Shown here in pieces: positions 43,650 to 51,656 of a stretch of DNA of 64,000 nt (position 1 is its first letter; each line of letters begins with the position of its first letter). This DNA is from Agromyces ramosus. Lineage in GTDB: Bacteria; Actinomycetota; Actinomycetes; Actinomycetales; Microbacteriaceae. The stretch covers positions 1,426,001-1,490,000 of the forward strand of contig NZ_JAUSYY010000001.1 of NCBI RefSeq assembly GCF_030817175.1, written 5' to 3'. The translations under genes were made by a program, and so were the position numbers. The notes under the pieces are model-generated. The model worked only from the letters and a program-made list of their open reading frames with translations. It had not been told where the DNA came from and ran no database searches.

Positions 43650-44564
43650 ATGGATGTGAAGCGGTTGGACCTGTTGAGAGAGCTCGCCGAGCGCGGCAGC
43701 GTCACCGCGGTGGCCGAGGCGACCGCCCGCACCCCATCGGCGGTGTCGCAGCAGCTGAAGGTGCTCGAGCGAGAGGCCGGGATGCCCCTCACGCAACGCA
43801 GCGGACGCGGCATCGTGCTCACGAGCGCCGGCCACGCCCTCGCCCGCAGCGCGGCCGACGTGGCGATCGCGCTCGAGCGCGCCTCCGCACTCTGGGACGA
43901 GTTCCGCAACCATCCCAGCGGCGAAGTGTCGCTCCTCACGTTCCCGACCGTGGGCGCCACGCTGCTGCCGGGCGTGCTCACCGATCTCGCGTCGGTGGCC
44001 GGTCTCGTCGTGCACGCAACCGACCTCGACCCCGAGCTCGCGGAGTTCGCCGACCTCACCTCCGACTTCGACATCGTGCTCGCGCACACCATGCCGGGCG
44101 TCCTGCCTTGGGGCGGGCGTGGCCTGAAGGCCGTACCCCTGCTCACCGAGCCGCTCGACATCGGCCTGCCCGCCGACCACCGGCTCGCGAATCGCGCCCA
44201 CCTGACCCCTGCCGACCTCGTCGACGACACCTGGCTCGGCGTTCCGCCCGGGTTCCCGTTCGAGCGCATCCTCCACGCCATCGAACAGCAGGTCGGACAG
44301 CGCGTCCGCGTGGGCCAGCGCTTCAGCGACATGCGCATCATCGAGGCGTTCATCGAGGCCGGCCTCGGCATCGCCTTCGTGCCGCGGTTCACCTCGGGCG
44401 CCGTTCCCGACAGCATCGTGCTGAAGCCGCTGCGAGGCGTGGCATCCGCTCGCCAGATCGTCGCCCTGGTGCGGCCGGATGTCGCGGAGCGGCTCGCCGT
44501 GCGCACCGTGCTCGACGTGCTCGTGGCGCGGGCCTCCCGCCTCGAGGCGGCCCACGCGGCATGA
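43650..44564 (+). CDS. LysR family transcriptional regulator
   Basis: 304 residues. The winged helix is at 1-62 (LDLLRELAERGSVTAVAEAT, TPSAVSQQLKVLEREAGMPL), and the effector domain of two Rossmann-like lobes covers about 90-295 (GEVSLLTFPTVGATLLP, GLGIAFVPRFTS). The likely target is the divergent 39-residue membrane protein gene and its own gene, through the palindromes at 43581-43640. Effector unknown. Confidence 0.92.
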   Translation: MDVKRLDLLRELAERGSVTAVAEATARTPSAVSQQLKVLEREAGMPLTQRSGRGIVLTSAGHALARSAADVAIALERASALWDEFRNHPSGEVSLLTFPTVGATLLPGVLTDLASVAGLVVHATDLDPELAEFADLTSDFDIVLAHTMPGVLPWGGRGLKAVPLLTEPLDIGLPADHRLANRAHLTPADLVDDTWLGVPPGFPFERILHAIEQQVGQRVRVGQRFSDMRIIEAFIEAGLGIAFVPRFTSGAVPDSIVLKPLRGVASARQIVALVRPDVAERLAVRTVLDVLVARASRLEAAHAA

Positions 44565-44656
44565 TCGCGGGGCGCGCCGGGCGGCGGCGCTGCGCAGTCC
44601 GACCGAGCGCTGACTTCGGGGGCTGCAGGCGGCGGTGCCCGGTACACTTCGGCAGC

Positions 44657-45505
44657 ATGAGCGACGAGGCGATCCTGTTCGAGGTCTTCGAGGGGCTGGC
44701 GCACGTCACCCTCAACCGCCCGTCACGGCTGAACGCCGTCGACCCTGACGCGATCCGTCGTTGGCAGTCGATCGCGCACGAGATCGCCGAGCGCGATGAC
44801 ATCGGCGCGGTGCTCTTCGACGCGAACGGGCGGGCGTTCTGCGCTGGAGGCGACGTGCTGGCGATGTCGCGGCTCGCGGCCGGACAACCCGACGCGGGCG
44901 CGGTGATCACCGGCCTGGCCGATCGCATCCACGACGGGCACCGGGTGCTGCGTGAGAGCTCGAAGCCCATCGTCGCGGCCGTGCAGGGTCCGGTCGCCGG
45001 CGGCGGACTCGGTTTCATGCTCGTCGCCGACGTGATCGTCGCCTCCGAGCGGGCGACCTTCGCGAGCCGGTATGCGGATGTCGCGCTCACGCCCGACTGC
45101 GGCGTGAGCACCCTGCTGCCCGAGGCCATCGGCACGCGGCGGGCGCTCGAGCTCACGCTGACGTCACGCACGCTGTCGGCTGCCGAGGCACTCGACTGGG
45201 GACTCGTCGCCGAAGTGGTCGCGCACGAGGAGCTCGCCGCCCGGGCGCGCGGCATCGCCGACTCGTGGCTGCGCGGCGCGGCCGACGGCGCCGAAGCCGG
45301 GGCCGGTGCCGCCTTCGGCCAGGCGAAGCGCCTCGTACGCTCGGGGTTGTCGCGCCGCTTCCAGGACGCGCTCGACGACGAGGCACGCACGATCGGGGCG
45401 GCCTTTGAGACGCCGGCGGCACAGGCGGCGATCGCTGCGTTCGCCGCCGCGGCTGCGCAGTCGGCGGCGAAACGGTCGCAGCCGGCGGCGACAGGGGAAG
45501 CGTAA
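44657..45505 (+). CDS. Enoyl-CoA hydratase/isomerase family protein
   Basis: 282-residue crotonase-fold enzyme. AFCAGGDVLAMSRLA carries the oxyanion-hole GG; VAAVQGPVAGGGLGFMLVAD is the second CoA/oxyanion block. Where enoyl-CoA hydratase has two glutamates this protein has DCGVSTLLPEAIG, which keeps only one, so isomerase or another crotonase activity is possible. ATG 44657 is preceded by TACACT (44643-44648) 8 nt before the start. It is 10 nt before the CinA gene on the same strand. Confidence 0.85.
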   Translation: MSDEAILFEVFEGLAHVTLNRPSRLNAVDPDAIRRWQSIAHEIAERDDIGAVLFDANGRAFCAGGDVLAMSRLAAGQPDAGAVITGLADRIHDGHRVLRESSKPIVAAVQGPVAGGGLGFMLVADVIVASERATFASRYADVALTPDCGVSTLLPEAIGTRRALELTLTSRTLSAAEALDWGLVAEVVAHEELAARARGIADSWLRGAADGAEAGAGAAFGQAKRLVRSGLSRRFQDALDDEARTIGAAFETPAAQAAIAAFAAAAAQSAAKRSQPAATGEA

Positions 45506-45515
45506 GGAGAGGCGC

Positions 45516-46031
45516 ATGGAGGATCCGGCAGACGAGTTCGCGACGCTCGCACGCGAGGTCGCCGAGCGCGCGCAGGCGAGCGGCCTGCAGGTCGCCGTGG
45601 CGGAGTCGCTCACGAGCGGCGGAATCGCGAACGCGCTCGGCGCGGCACCAGAGGCCTCCGAGTGGTTCCGAGGCGGCGTCGTCGCGTACGCCGAATCGGT
45701 GAAGCGCCAGGTGCTCGGCGTGCAGGCCGAGCAGGTCGCGTCGGCGCAGTGCGCGCGCGAGCTGGCAAGCGGGGTCGCACGCCTGCTCGACGCTGACGCG
45801 ACGGTCGCCGTCACCGGCGTCGGGGGGCCCGACCCCGAGGGCGACGAGCCCGCCGGAAGCGTGTACGCCGCGGTCTCGGTGCGTGGTCACATCCGTGACT
45901 CGCATTTCCAGTTCGACGCCGACGACCCCTCGGTCGTCGTGCACCAGACGGTGCGCGCTGCGCTCGAGCTGCTGCGGGATGCGCTGTCGGCGGCATCCGA
46001 CTCGTCCTCCACAGGCGAAGCCACTGCATAG
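45516..46031 (+). CDS. CinA-family nicotinamide-nucleotide amidase
   Basis: 171 residues, only the C-terminal amidase (PncC) domain. VAVAESLTSGGIANALGAAP contains the conserved catalytic serine, and EWFRGGVVAYAESVKRQVLG and VAVTGVGGPDPEGDEPAGSV fit the fold. Recycles NMN to NaMN in the pyridine-nucleotide cycle. GTAAGGAGAGGCGC before ATG 45516 is a good ribosome-binding site; the frame upstream overlaps the enoyl-CoA hydratase gene. Confidence 0.92.
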   Translation: MEDPADEFATLAREVAERAQASGLQVAVAESLTSGGIANALGAAPEASEWFRGGVVAYAESVKRQVLGVQAEQVASAQCARELASGVARLLDADATVAVTGVGGPDPEGDEPAGSVYAAVSVRGHIRDSHFQFDADDPSVVVHQTVRAALELLRDALSAASDSSSTGEATA

Positions 46032-46109
46032 TTCTCCACAGGTGAATTCCCCGATCAGCCCAATTTTCGGGCGCAACTCGATGTCAGTGGGTCACGGCAG
46101 AATCAGAGC

Positions 46110-47528
46110 ATGACCAACCCGCTGGTGCAGCTCGAGCATGATCTCGAGGCACTGCGCGCGAGTTGGGCCGGTGCGCTGCCGGTCGTCGGCGTCGGTGATG
46201 CCTCGTCAGGCACCGCAGCCATGAGCGACGGCGGGCTGGTACAGGTCGTGACGGCGCTCGTGCAGCTCCGGCGCGATGCCGAGTCGCTGCTCGCGCAGGC
46301 CGCGGCCGAGGTCGGTCGTCGCTCCGATTCCTCGTTCGGTGGCGAGGGGCTCGCGAGGCAACAGGGCTTCCGGAACCCGATCCAGTTCCTGGCCGCCGTC
46401 ACCGGGGCGACGACGACGCATGCCGCGAAGCTCATCCGCGTGGGCGAGGCGACGCGGGCGCGGCAGTCGTTCACGGGCGAGGCCCTTCCCGCGAGCAACC
46501 CGTTCGTCGCCGACGCGCTTCGCAATGGGTCGATCAGCCTCGATGCGGCAGACGCCATCGGCAGCATGCTCGATCGCGTCGGGCTCCGAGCCGACCGCGA
46601 GCGGGTGTGGCACTACGAGGCCGAGCTCAGCCGGTTCGCGAGCGGGATTCCCCTCTCGCTGCTCATGCGGGCCGTCAAGCTCGCCGAGGCGCGGCTCGAT
46701 CCCGACGGCATCGAGCCTCGCGACGAGGCGCTCCGCAGCGAGCGGTCGCTCGTCATCCACGAAGAGCCGTCGGGCATGGTGCGATTCCACGCCAGGCTCG
46801 ACCCGGTGACGGCAGCACCGATCAAGGCCGCGATTGAATCCCTCGTGAGCGAGTCGCTGCGCCGGCGGGCCGCGGCGCCGAGCGCGACCGCTGACGCGGT
46901 CGACCTGGCGGATACGGTGTGCCGGCCCGTGCTCGACGATCACCGAACGATTCCGCAGTTGCAGGCCGACGCCCTCGCCGAGCTCGCGCGTCATGCCCTG
47001 GGCTGCACGGCGATGCCCGAGGCGGCGAAGACCACCGTGGTTGTGCGCATCGATTTCGATGCGCTGCGCACCGGCCTCGGCGACGCGAGCGTCGACGGGC
47101 TCGACCGGCCGATCTCTGCGGGCGCCGCGCGGCGGCTCGCCGCCGATGCCGAGCTCATTCCTGCCGTGCTCGATGGTGAGAGCGTTCCTCTCGACCTCGG
47201 TCGCCGCCGACGGCTCTTCACCGCGGCACAACGCATCGCGCTGGCCGAGCGCGACGGCGGCTGCGCGAGCTGCGGGCGCAATGTCGCCTACGTCGACGCA
47301 CATCACATCGACTGGTGGCAACGAGATTCCGGCGGCACCGACCTCGACAACGGCGTGATGCTCTGCAGCTTCTGCCATCACACGGTGCACCGCGAGGGCT
47401 GGCGCATTCGTGCGGGCCGCAACGAGGTGTGGTTCATCCCGCCTCCGCACGTCGACCCCGTGCAAGCGCCCCGGCTCGGAGGACGGGCGCGATTCGATCT
47501 GCACAGTGCGCCGATCGCGGCAGCGTAG
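46110..47528 (+). CDS. DUF222 / 13E12-type HNH endonuclease-like protein
   Basis: 472 residues. The N-terminal two-thirds is a DUF222 domain (helical, with ARGLARSAAEVGRRSD-like sequences). The C-terminus has an HNH-type zinc motif: CASCGRNVAYVDAHHIDWW then NGVMLCSFCHHTVHREGW, with Cys pairs and His ligands. This is the family of REP13E12 repeat proteins of actinobacteria, often found in many copies per genome. Nuclease activity is plausible but untested. It is followed by a hexanucleotide repeat. Confidence 0.85.
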   Translation: MTNPLVQLEHDLEALRASWAGALPVVGVGDASSGTAAMSDGGLVQVVTALVQLRRDAESLLAQAAAEVGRRSDSSFGGEGLARQQGFRNPIQFLAAVTGATTTHAAKLIRVGEATRARQSFTGEALPASNPFVADALRNGSISLDAADAIGSMLDRVGLRADRERVWHYEAELSRFASGIPLSLLMRAVKLAEARLDPDGIEPRDEALRSERSLVIHEEPSGMVRFHARLDPVTAAPIKAAIESLVSESLRRRAAAPSATADAVDLADTVCRPVLDDHRTIPQLQADALAELARHALGCTAMPEAAKTTVVVRIDFDALRTGLGDASVDGLDRPISAGAARRLAADAELIPAVLDGESVPLDLGRRRRLFTAAQRIALAERDGGCASCGRNVAYVDAHHIDWWQRDSGGTDLDNGVMLCSFCHHTVHREGWRIRAGRNEVWFIPPPHVDPVQAPRLGGRARFDLHSAPIAAA

Positions 47529-47555
47529 ACGGTCGCCGCGCGGTCGCGTGCGCGC

Positions 47556-47603
47556 TTGCGGTTGCGGTTGCAGTTGCAGTTGCAGTTGCAGGTGCAGGTG
47601 CGT
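47556..47603. repeat. Hexanucleotide microsatellite, (TTGCRG)n
   Basis: TTGCGG twice, TTGCAG four times, GTGCAG, and GTGCGT: about 7.5 perfect or near-perfect 6-bp units in 48 bp. It lies between the convergent DUF222 and phosphotransferase genes and ends two bases before the phosphotransferase stop codon. Confidence 0.85.
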
Positions 47604-47604
47604 C

Positions 47605-48606
47605 TCAGTCGACGGTGGCGGCGAACACAAGCGCCCGATCGCGGTGCCAGTGCAAATGCCGCCGCAACGACGAGCGCAGCTCCATGAGCCAGTCGGGGTC
47701 ATGGTCGTGTTCATCGAGGTCGAGGGCCTCGAGCACGTCGAGTGCAAGGCCCACCGAGGCCGCCACTCCGAAGAGCTCGAGGCTCGCCTCCTCCTCCACG
47801 CTGAATTCGCGTTCGCTGCGGTAGCCACGGAGGAACGCGGCGAGCAGCTCGGGTCGTGGCTCGCCGTCGAGCGTGACGCCCGTCAGGTCGCGCGTCGCGA
47901 GCGCGATATCGGCGGCGAACCAATCAACTCGCGCCTCGTCGACGTCGAAGAAGGTGGCGACGCCATCGGTGAACCGGAGGTTGTCGAGCTCGAAGTCCCC
48001 GTGAATCACGCCGCGCGAGTGCGTCGAGGGGTCGAGCATCGCGACCGCAGCGGCGATCCCTTCGGCCGCGCGCACCAGCTCGGCGTCATCGGCCGAAGGT
48101 CGGTCGACCGCGGCTCCGCGCATGGGCGCCGGCCCAACACGGGCCGAGGTCGTATGGAGCCGCCCGAGCGCCGCACCCCACACGCCCGCCGCGACATCCG
48201 TCAGCTCGTCGAGGTCGAGTTCGTCACCGGATGCCGCAGGCACGAGCATTGCGACGAGCTCAGCATGCTCGGTGACCACGCGCTCGGTCGCTCGGCCGTC
48301 GCGGCTCGGCATCGGTCGGACCACGGGCACTGCGGCATCCGCCCAGGCCGACATCACCGCAGCTGCACGCTCGAGCTCGTCCGCCTGCCTCGAGCCCGCG
48401 GGCACGAAGCGCAGGTACGCGGCTTGCCCGCCGGGCGCACCGGGCGCTCCAGCGGGAACCACGAAGACGTGACTTGCGCTCGAACGCCAGAACCTCGCGG
48501 CCCCCGCCGGCATGCCCCAGGCCGCAGCAGCAGCATCGGCGACCGGGCTCCGCCACGCGGCATCCACTGTTCGACGAAGGCGCGCGATCTCGGAGAGTTT
48601 CAGCAT
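47605..48606 (-). CDS. Aminoglycoside phosphotransferase-fold (APH/choline kinase) protein
   Basis: 333-residue kinase-fold protein. The Brenner-type motif HGDFELDNLRFTDG carries the catalytic aspartate, and FFDVDEARVDWFAADIAL provides the metal-binding aspartates. N-terminal lobe elements RFWRSSASHVFVVPAG precede. The family phosphorylates small molecules such as aminoglycosides, choline, homoserine or macrolides; the substrate is unknown and resistance is not implied. ATG 48606 has a GGGAGGAT ribosome-binding site. Confidence 0.85.
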   Translation of the reverse strand: MLKLSEIARLRRTVDAAWRSPVADAAAAAWGMPAGAARFWRSSASHVFVVPAGAPGAPGGQAAYLRFVPAGSRQADELERAAAVMSAWADAAVPVVRPMPSRDGRATERVVTEHAELVAMLVPAASGDELDLDELTDVAAGVWGAALGRLHTTSARVGPAPMRGAAVDRPSADDAELVRAAEGIAAAVAMLDPSTHSRGVIHGDFELDNLRFTDGVATFFDVDEARVDWFAADIALATRDLTGVTLDGEPRPELLAAFLRGYRSEREFSVEEEASLELFGVAASVGLALDVLEALDLDEHDHDPDWLMELRSSLRRHLHWHRDRALVFAATVD

Positions 48607-48654
48607 CTCGCCGATCCTCCCATGCCGAGTTCGCAGTGCCGAGCCGTCAGCCGT

Positions 48655-49401
48655 TCATTGCGCAACGGGTCGGCGGCTCCTCTCCAGAAGGAGGACGACT
48701 GAGACCGCCGCGATCCACAGGAACGTCGGTTGGAACGACGCGATGAACAGCGGCACCTCGGTGATGATCACCGGACGCAGAATGGTCGCGACGCCGGCGA
48801 TTGCACCGAACCAGGCGAGCCATCGGGGCAGGCCGCCGACGCGGATCGACACCACGCTCACGGTGATGACGACGACACCGAGCGCGACCTGTCCTTGGGC
48901 GATCGCGGTGGACCACAGGCCCTGGAGGAGCAGAACGGAGTTGACGTCCAGGTGGTAATCGGGGGTCGAGCGGAGAACCACCGCGATACCGGTGGACAGC
49001 GTCTCCGACAGGAGCCCGCCCGCCAGGAAGACAGCCGAGCCGATCGACACCACGCCACTCACCCAGTCGGAGAGGCCGCTACTGCTGACGACGCGTCGCA
49101 GTCCTGAGAAGAAGCCGATGGCGAAGACGAAGATGAGGTTCGACAGGGCGAAGAACATGACCATCTGGTCGACGTTGGCGGGGTCTTGCAGATAGGGGCC
49201 GAGTTCGTCGCCCGCGCCCGCGTTCCAGAAGCCCGGCACGCGTTGCAATGCCTGCGAGAGTGGGCCGTTCACCAGGATCGCCGCCACCATCCCGATTCCG
49301 CACCAACCGGTCACACGCCGCGCGGCGGCATCGAGTGAGTGACCTCGCTCGTCGATCGCAGGAGCCGTCGCGTCGGCCTTCTTCGCTGTGGGTTGTGACA
49401 T
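48655..49401 (-). CDS. Six-segment integral membrane protein of unknown function
   Basis: 248 residues with hydrophobic segments at about 30-52, 83-106, 115-139, 163-186, 195-215 and 220-242 and a short Lys/Ala-rich cytosolic N-terminus. It resembles DUF4386-type proteins in size but I cannot be sure. It is divergent from a TetR repressor, which probably controls it through the palindromes at 49416-49448; the ribosome-binding site AGGAGGA precedes ATG 49401. It may be the efflux or stress target of that regulator. Confidence 0.8.
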   Translation of the reverse strand: MSQPTAKKADATAPAIDERGHSLDAAARRVTGWCGIGMVAAILVNGPLSQALQRVPGFWNAGAGDELGPYLQDPANVDQMVMFFALSNLIFVFAIGFFSGLRRVVSSSGLSDWVSGVVSIGSAVFLAGGLLSETLSTGIAVVLRSTPDYHLDVNSVLLLQGLWSTAIAQGQVALGVVVITVSVVSIRVGGLPRWLAWFGAIAGVATILRPVIITEVPLFIASFQPTFLWIAAVSVVLLLERSRRPVAQ

Positions 49402-49415
49402 CGTGTCCTCCTCAT

Positions 49416-49448
49416 TAGAGTTGCACTCTATTGAGAGTAGTTATACTC
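49416..49448. promoter_or_regulatory. Two palindromes, candidate TetR operators
   Basis: TAGAGT-TGC-ACTCTA (49416-49430) and GAGTA-GTTA-TACTC (49435-49448) are perfect inverted repeats sharing the AGAGT/ACTCT half, in the AT-rich stretch between the divergent membrane protein and TetR genes. Confidence 0.65.
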
Positions 49449-49466
49449 CATTTAATGGGCAGCGGC

Positions 49467-49472
49467 TATACT
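49467..49472 (+). promoter_or_regulatory. -10 element TATACT of a leaderless promoter (TetR)
   Basis: TATACT ends 6 nt before GTG 49479, with no Shine-Dalgarno sequence; it supports that start over ATG 49431. Confidence 0.55.
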
Positions 49473-49478
49473 CACGGC

Positions 49479-50102
49479 GTGACCTCTGATTCAGCACGAC
49501 GCACGCACCGACAGCGTCAGGCCGAGGAGACGAAAGACCGGGTGGTCGCCGCCGCCCGAACGCTGATGGCGCGCAACGGCTGGGCCGGCACCACGGTCGA
49601 CGCGATCGCGGCGGAGGCCGGCGTCGCCCCGCAAACGATCTACGCGGCATTCGGCAACAAGCGGGCGCTGCTCGAAGGCATGCGCGGAGCCATGCTGCGG
49701 GATTCCCAGATCCCCGAGCTGATGGCCCGAGCCGCCGCAGAACCAGAAGCCTCTCGTCGCCTCGAGTTCTGGGCGAAACTCATACGCCAGCAGATGGAGA
49801 CGAGCTTCGACGTGATCTCGATCCACCGTCAGGCGGCCGCGTCCGACCCGAGAGTCGCCGGTGACTACCGCAAGGTGCTCGACGGTCGCGCCGAGCTCTT
49901 CGCGGCGTTCGTCCACGAGCTGCACGGCGATCTTGCGCCCGGCGTCAGCGAATCAGCGGCGACCGACCTCCTGTGGTGCTTCTCCAACGAGGAGATCTAC
50001 CGGGAACTCGTCGAGGAACGCGGCTGGTCGGCAGACCGCTACGAGCGATGGCTCGGGGCAACGCTCGTCGCGCAACTGATCACCGCCCCGTCGGTGGCGT
50101 GA
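49479..50102 (+). CDS. TetR family transcriptional regulator
   Basis: 207-residue repressor. N-terminal HTH covers about 15-60 (KDRVVAAARTLMARNGWAGTTVDAIAAEAGVAPQTIYAAFGNKRAL in parts), followed by a helical ligand-binding domain. The GTG at 49479 is preferred because of the -10 TATACT; the frame upstream to 49431 runs through the palindromes. It probably represses itself and the divergent membrane protein. Effector unknown. Confidence 0.88.
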   Translation: MTSDSARRTHRQRQAEETKDRVVAAARTLMARNGWAGTTVDAIAAEAGVAPQTIYAAFGNKRALLEGMRGAMLRDSQIPELMARAAAEPEASRRLEFWAKLIRQQMETSFDVISIHRQAAASDPRVAGDYRKVLDGRAELFAAFVHELHGDLAPGVSESAATDLLWCFSNEEIYRELVEERGWSADRYERWLGATLVAQLITAPSVA

Positions 50103-50120
50103 TCGCCCAGCCGAACCGGC

Positions 50121-51653
50121 TCAGTCGTGTTGCGGGAAGCCCAGGTTCAGCCCGCCGTGGCTCGGGTCGAGCCAGCGCGACGTGATCGCCTTCTCCTGCG
50201 TGAAGAAGTCGAAGCCGCGCGGGCCGTAGGCCTTGGCGTCGCCGAAGAACGAGTCCTTCCATCCGCCGAACGAGTGATAGGCCACCGGCACCGGAATGGG
50301 CACGTTGATGCCGACCATGCCGACCGTCACCTCACGCTGGAAGCGCCGGGCGGCGCCGCCGTCGTTGGTGAAGATCGCCGTGCCGTTGCCGTAGCGGCTC
50401 GAGTTGATGATGTCGAGCGCGTCCTCGTAGCCCTCGACCCGGAGCACCGAGAGCACCGGGCCGAAGACCTCGTCGCGGTAGACCGACGAGGAGGTCGGCA
50501 CCTTGTCGACGAGGGTCGGTCCGAGCCAGAAGCCGTCGGGCTCGCCGTCGACCTCGACCCCGCGTCCGTCGACCACGACGGTGGCGCCGTCGGATGCCGC
50601 GACGTCGAGGTAGCCCGCGACCTTGTCGCGGTGCTCGCGCGTGATGAGCGGCCCCATGTCGCAACCGCGCGTGCCGTCGCCGATCTTCAGCCGCGACATC
50701 CGCTCGGCCACCTTCTCGACGAACTCGTCGGCGATCGTGTCGACCGCGAGCACGGCCGAAATGGCCATGCAGCGCTCGCCCGCCGAGCCGAAGCCCGCGT
50801 TCACGGCCGCATCGGCCGCGAGGTCGAGGTCGGCGTCGGGCAGCACGAGCATGTGGTTCTTCGCGCCGCCGAGCGCCTGCACGCGCTTGCCGTTGGCCGT
50901 CGCGGTCGCGTAGATGTACTGCGCGATCGGAGTGGAGCCGACGAACGAGATCGAGCGCACGGTCGGGTGCTCGAGCAGTGCATCGACGGCCACCTTGTCG
51001 CCGTGCACGACATTCAGCACGCCGTCGGGCAACCCGGCCTCCTGCATGAGGCGAGCGAGCCACACCGCCGCCGACGGGTCCTTCTCCGACGGCTTCAGCA
51101 CGACCGTGTTGCCGGTTGCGATCGCGAGCGGGAAGAACCACAGCGGCACCATCGCCGGGAAGTTGAACGGGCTGATGATGCCGACCACGCCGACCGGCTG
51201 GCGCAGCGTGTACACGTCGATGCCCGTCGAGACGTTCTCGGAGTACTCGCCCTTCGTGTAGCCGGGCATCGCGCAGGCGAGCTCGACGACCTCGAGTCCG
51301 CGCGCGATCTCGCCCGCGGCATCCGACAGCACCTTGCCGTGTTCGCTCGTGAGGATCGCCGCGAGCTCGTCGCTTCGCGCGTTCAGGAGTTCGCGGAACG
51401 TGAACATCACCTGCTGGCGCTTCGCGATCGACGTGTCGCGCCAGCCCGGGAACGCCCGGGCGGCCGCCTTCACGGCGGTGTCGACATCGTCGGTCGAGGC
51501 GAAGTGCACGCGCTTCTGCTCGATGCCGAGCGCGGGGTTGTAGACGGGCCCGCTGCGCTCGGGATCGCCGGCGACGGATGCCCCGTCGATCCAGTGCTCG
51601 ACCATGGCCACCTCGGTGGCCGGCTGCGGGTTTTCGGTTGCGGTCTGGCTCAT
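50121..51653 (-). CDS. mmsA: (Methyl)malonate-semialdehyde dehydrogenase (CoA-acylating)
   Basis: 510-residue aldehyde dehydrogenase. Catalytic cysteine in GSAGERCMAISAV; cofactor region FNFPAMVPLWFFPLAIATGN and PSEKDPSAAVWLARL; FGPVLSVLRVEGYEDALDII. It turns malonate semialdehyde (from beta-alanine) or methylmalonate semialdehyde into acetyl-CoA or propionyl-CoA and fits as the final step of the pyrimidine pathway encoded next door. It starts 3 nt after the aminotransferase gene, whose end holds its GGAGAGG site. Confidence 0.93.
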   Translation of the reverse strand: MSQTATENPQPATEVAMVEHWIDGASVAGDPERSGPVYNPALGIEQKRVHFASTDDVDTAVKAAARAFPGWRDTSIAKRQQVMFTFRELLNARSDELAAILTSEHGKVLSDAAGEIARGLEVVELACAMPGYTKGEYSENVSTGIDVYTLRQPVGVVGIISPFNFPAMVPLWFFPLAIATGNTVVLKPSEKDPSAAVWLARLMQEAGLPDGVLNVVHGDKVAVDALLEHPTVRSISFVGSTPIAQYIYATATANGKRVQALGGAKNHMLVLPDADLDLAADAAVNAGFGSAGERCMAISAVLAVDTIADEFVEKVAERMSRLKIGDGTRGCDMGPLITREHRDKVAGYLDVAASDGATVVVDGRGVEVDGEPDGFWLGPTLVDKVPTSSSVYRDEVFGPVLSVLRVEGYEDALDIINSSRYGNGTAIFTNDGGAARRFQREVTVGMVGINVPIPVPVAYHSFGGWKDSFFGDAKAYGPRGFDFFTQEKAITSRWLDPSHGGLNLGFPQHD

Positions 51654-51656
51654 GAG

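Noticed and set aside
42236..44657. Long upstream extension of the enoyl-CoA hydratase frame
   Set aside because: The frame runs antisense through pyrE and the disordered protein and through the LysR gene; the crotonase domain itself begins at ATG 44657.
46007..46046. Direct repeat CTCCACAGGYGAA (46007-46019 and 46034-46046), with TTCTCCACA resembling a DnaA box
   Set aside because: One copy lies within the cinA coding end and only one other copy follows; there is no AT-rich unwinding region or further boxes, so an origin is not supported.
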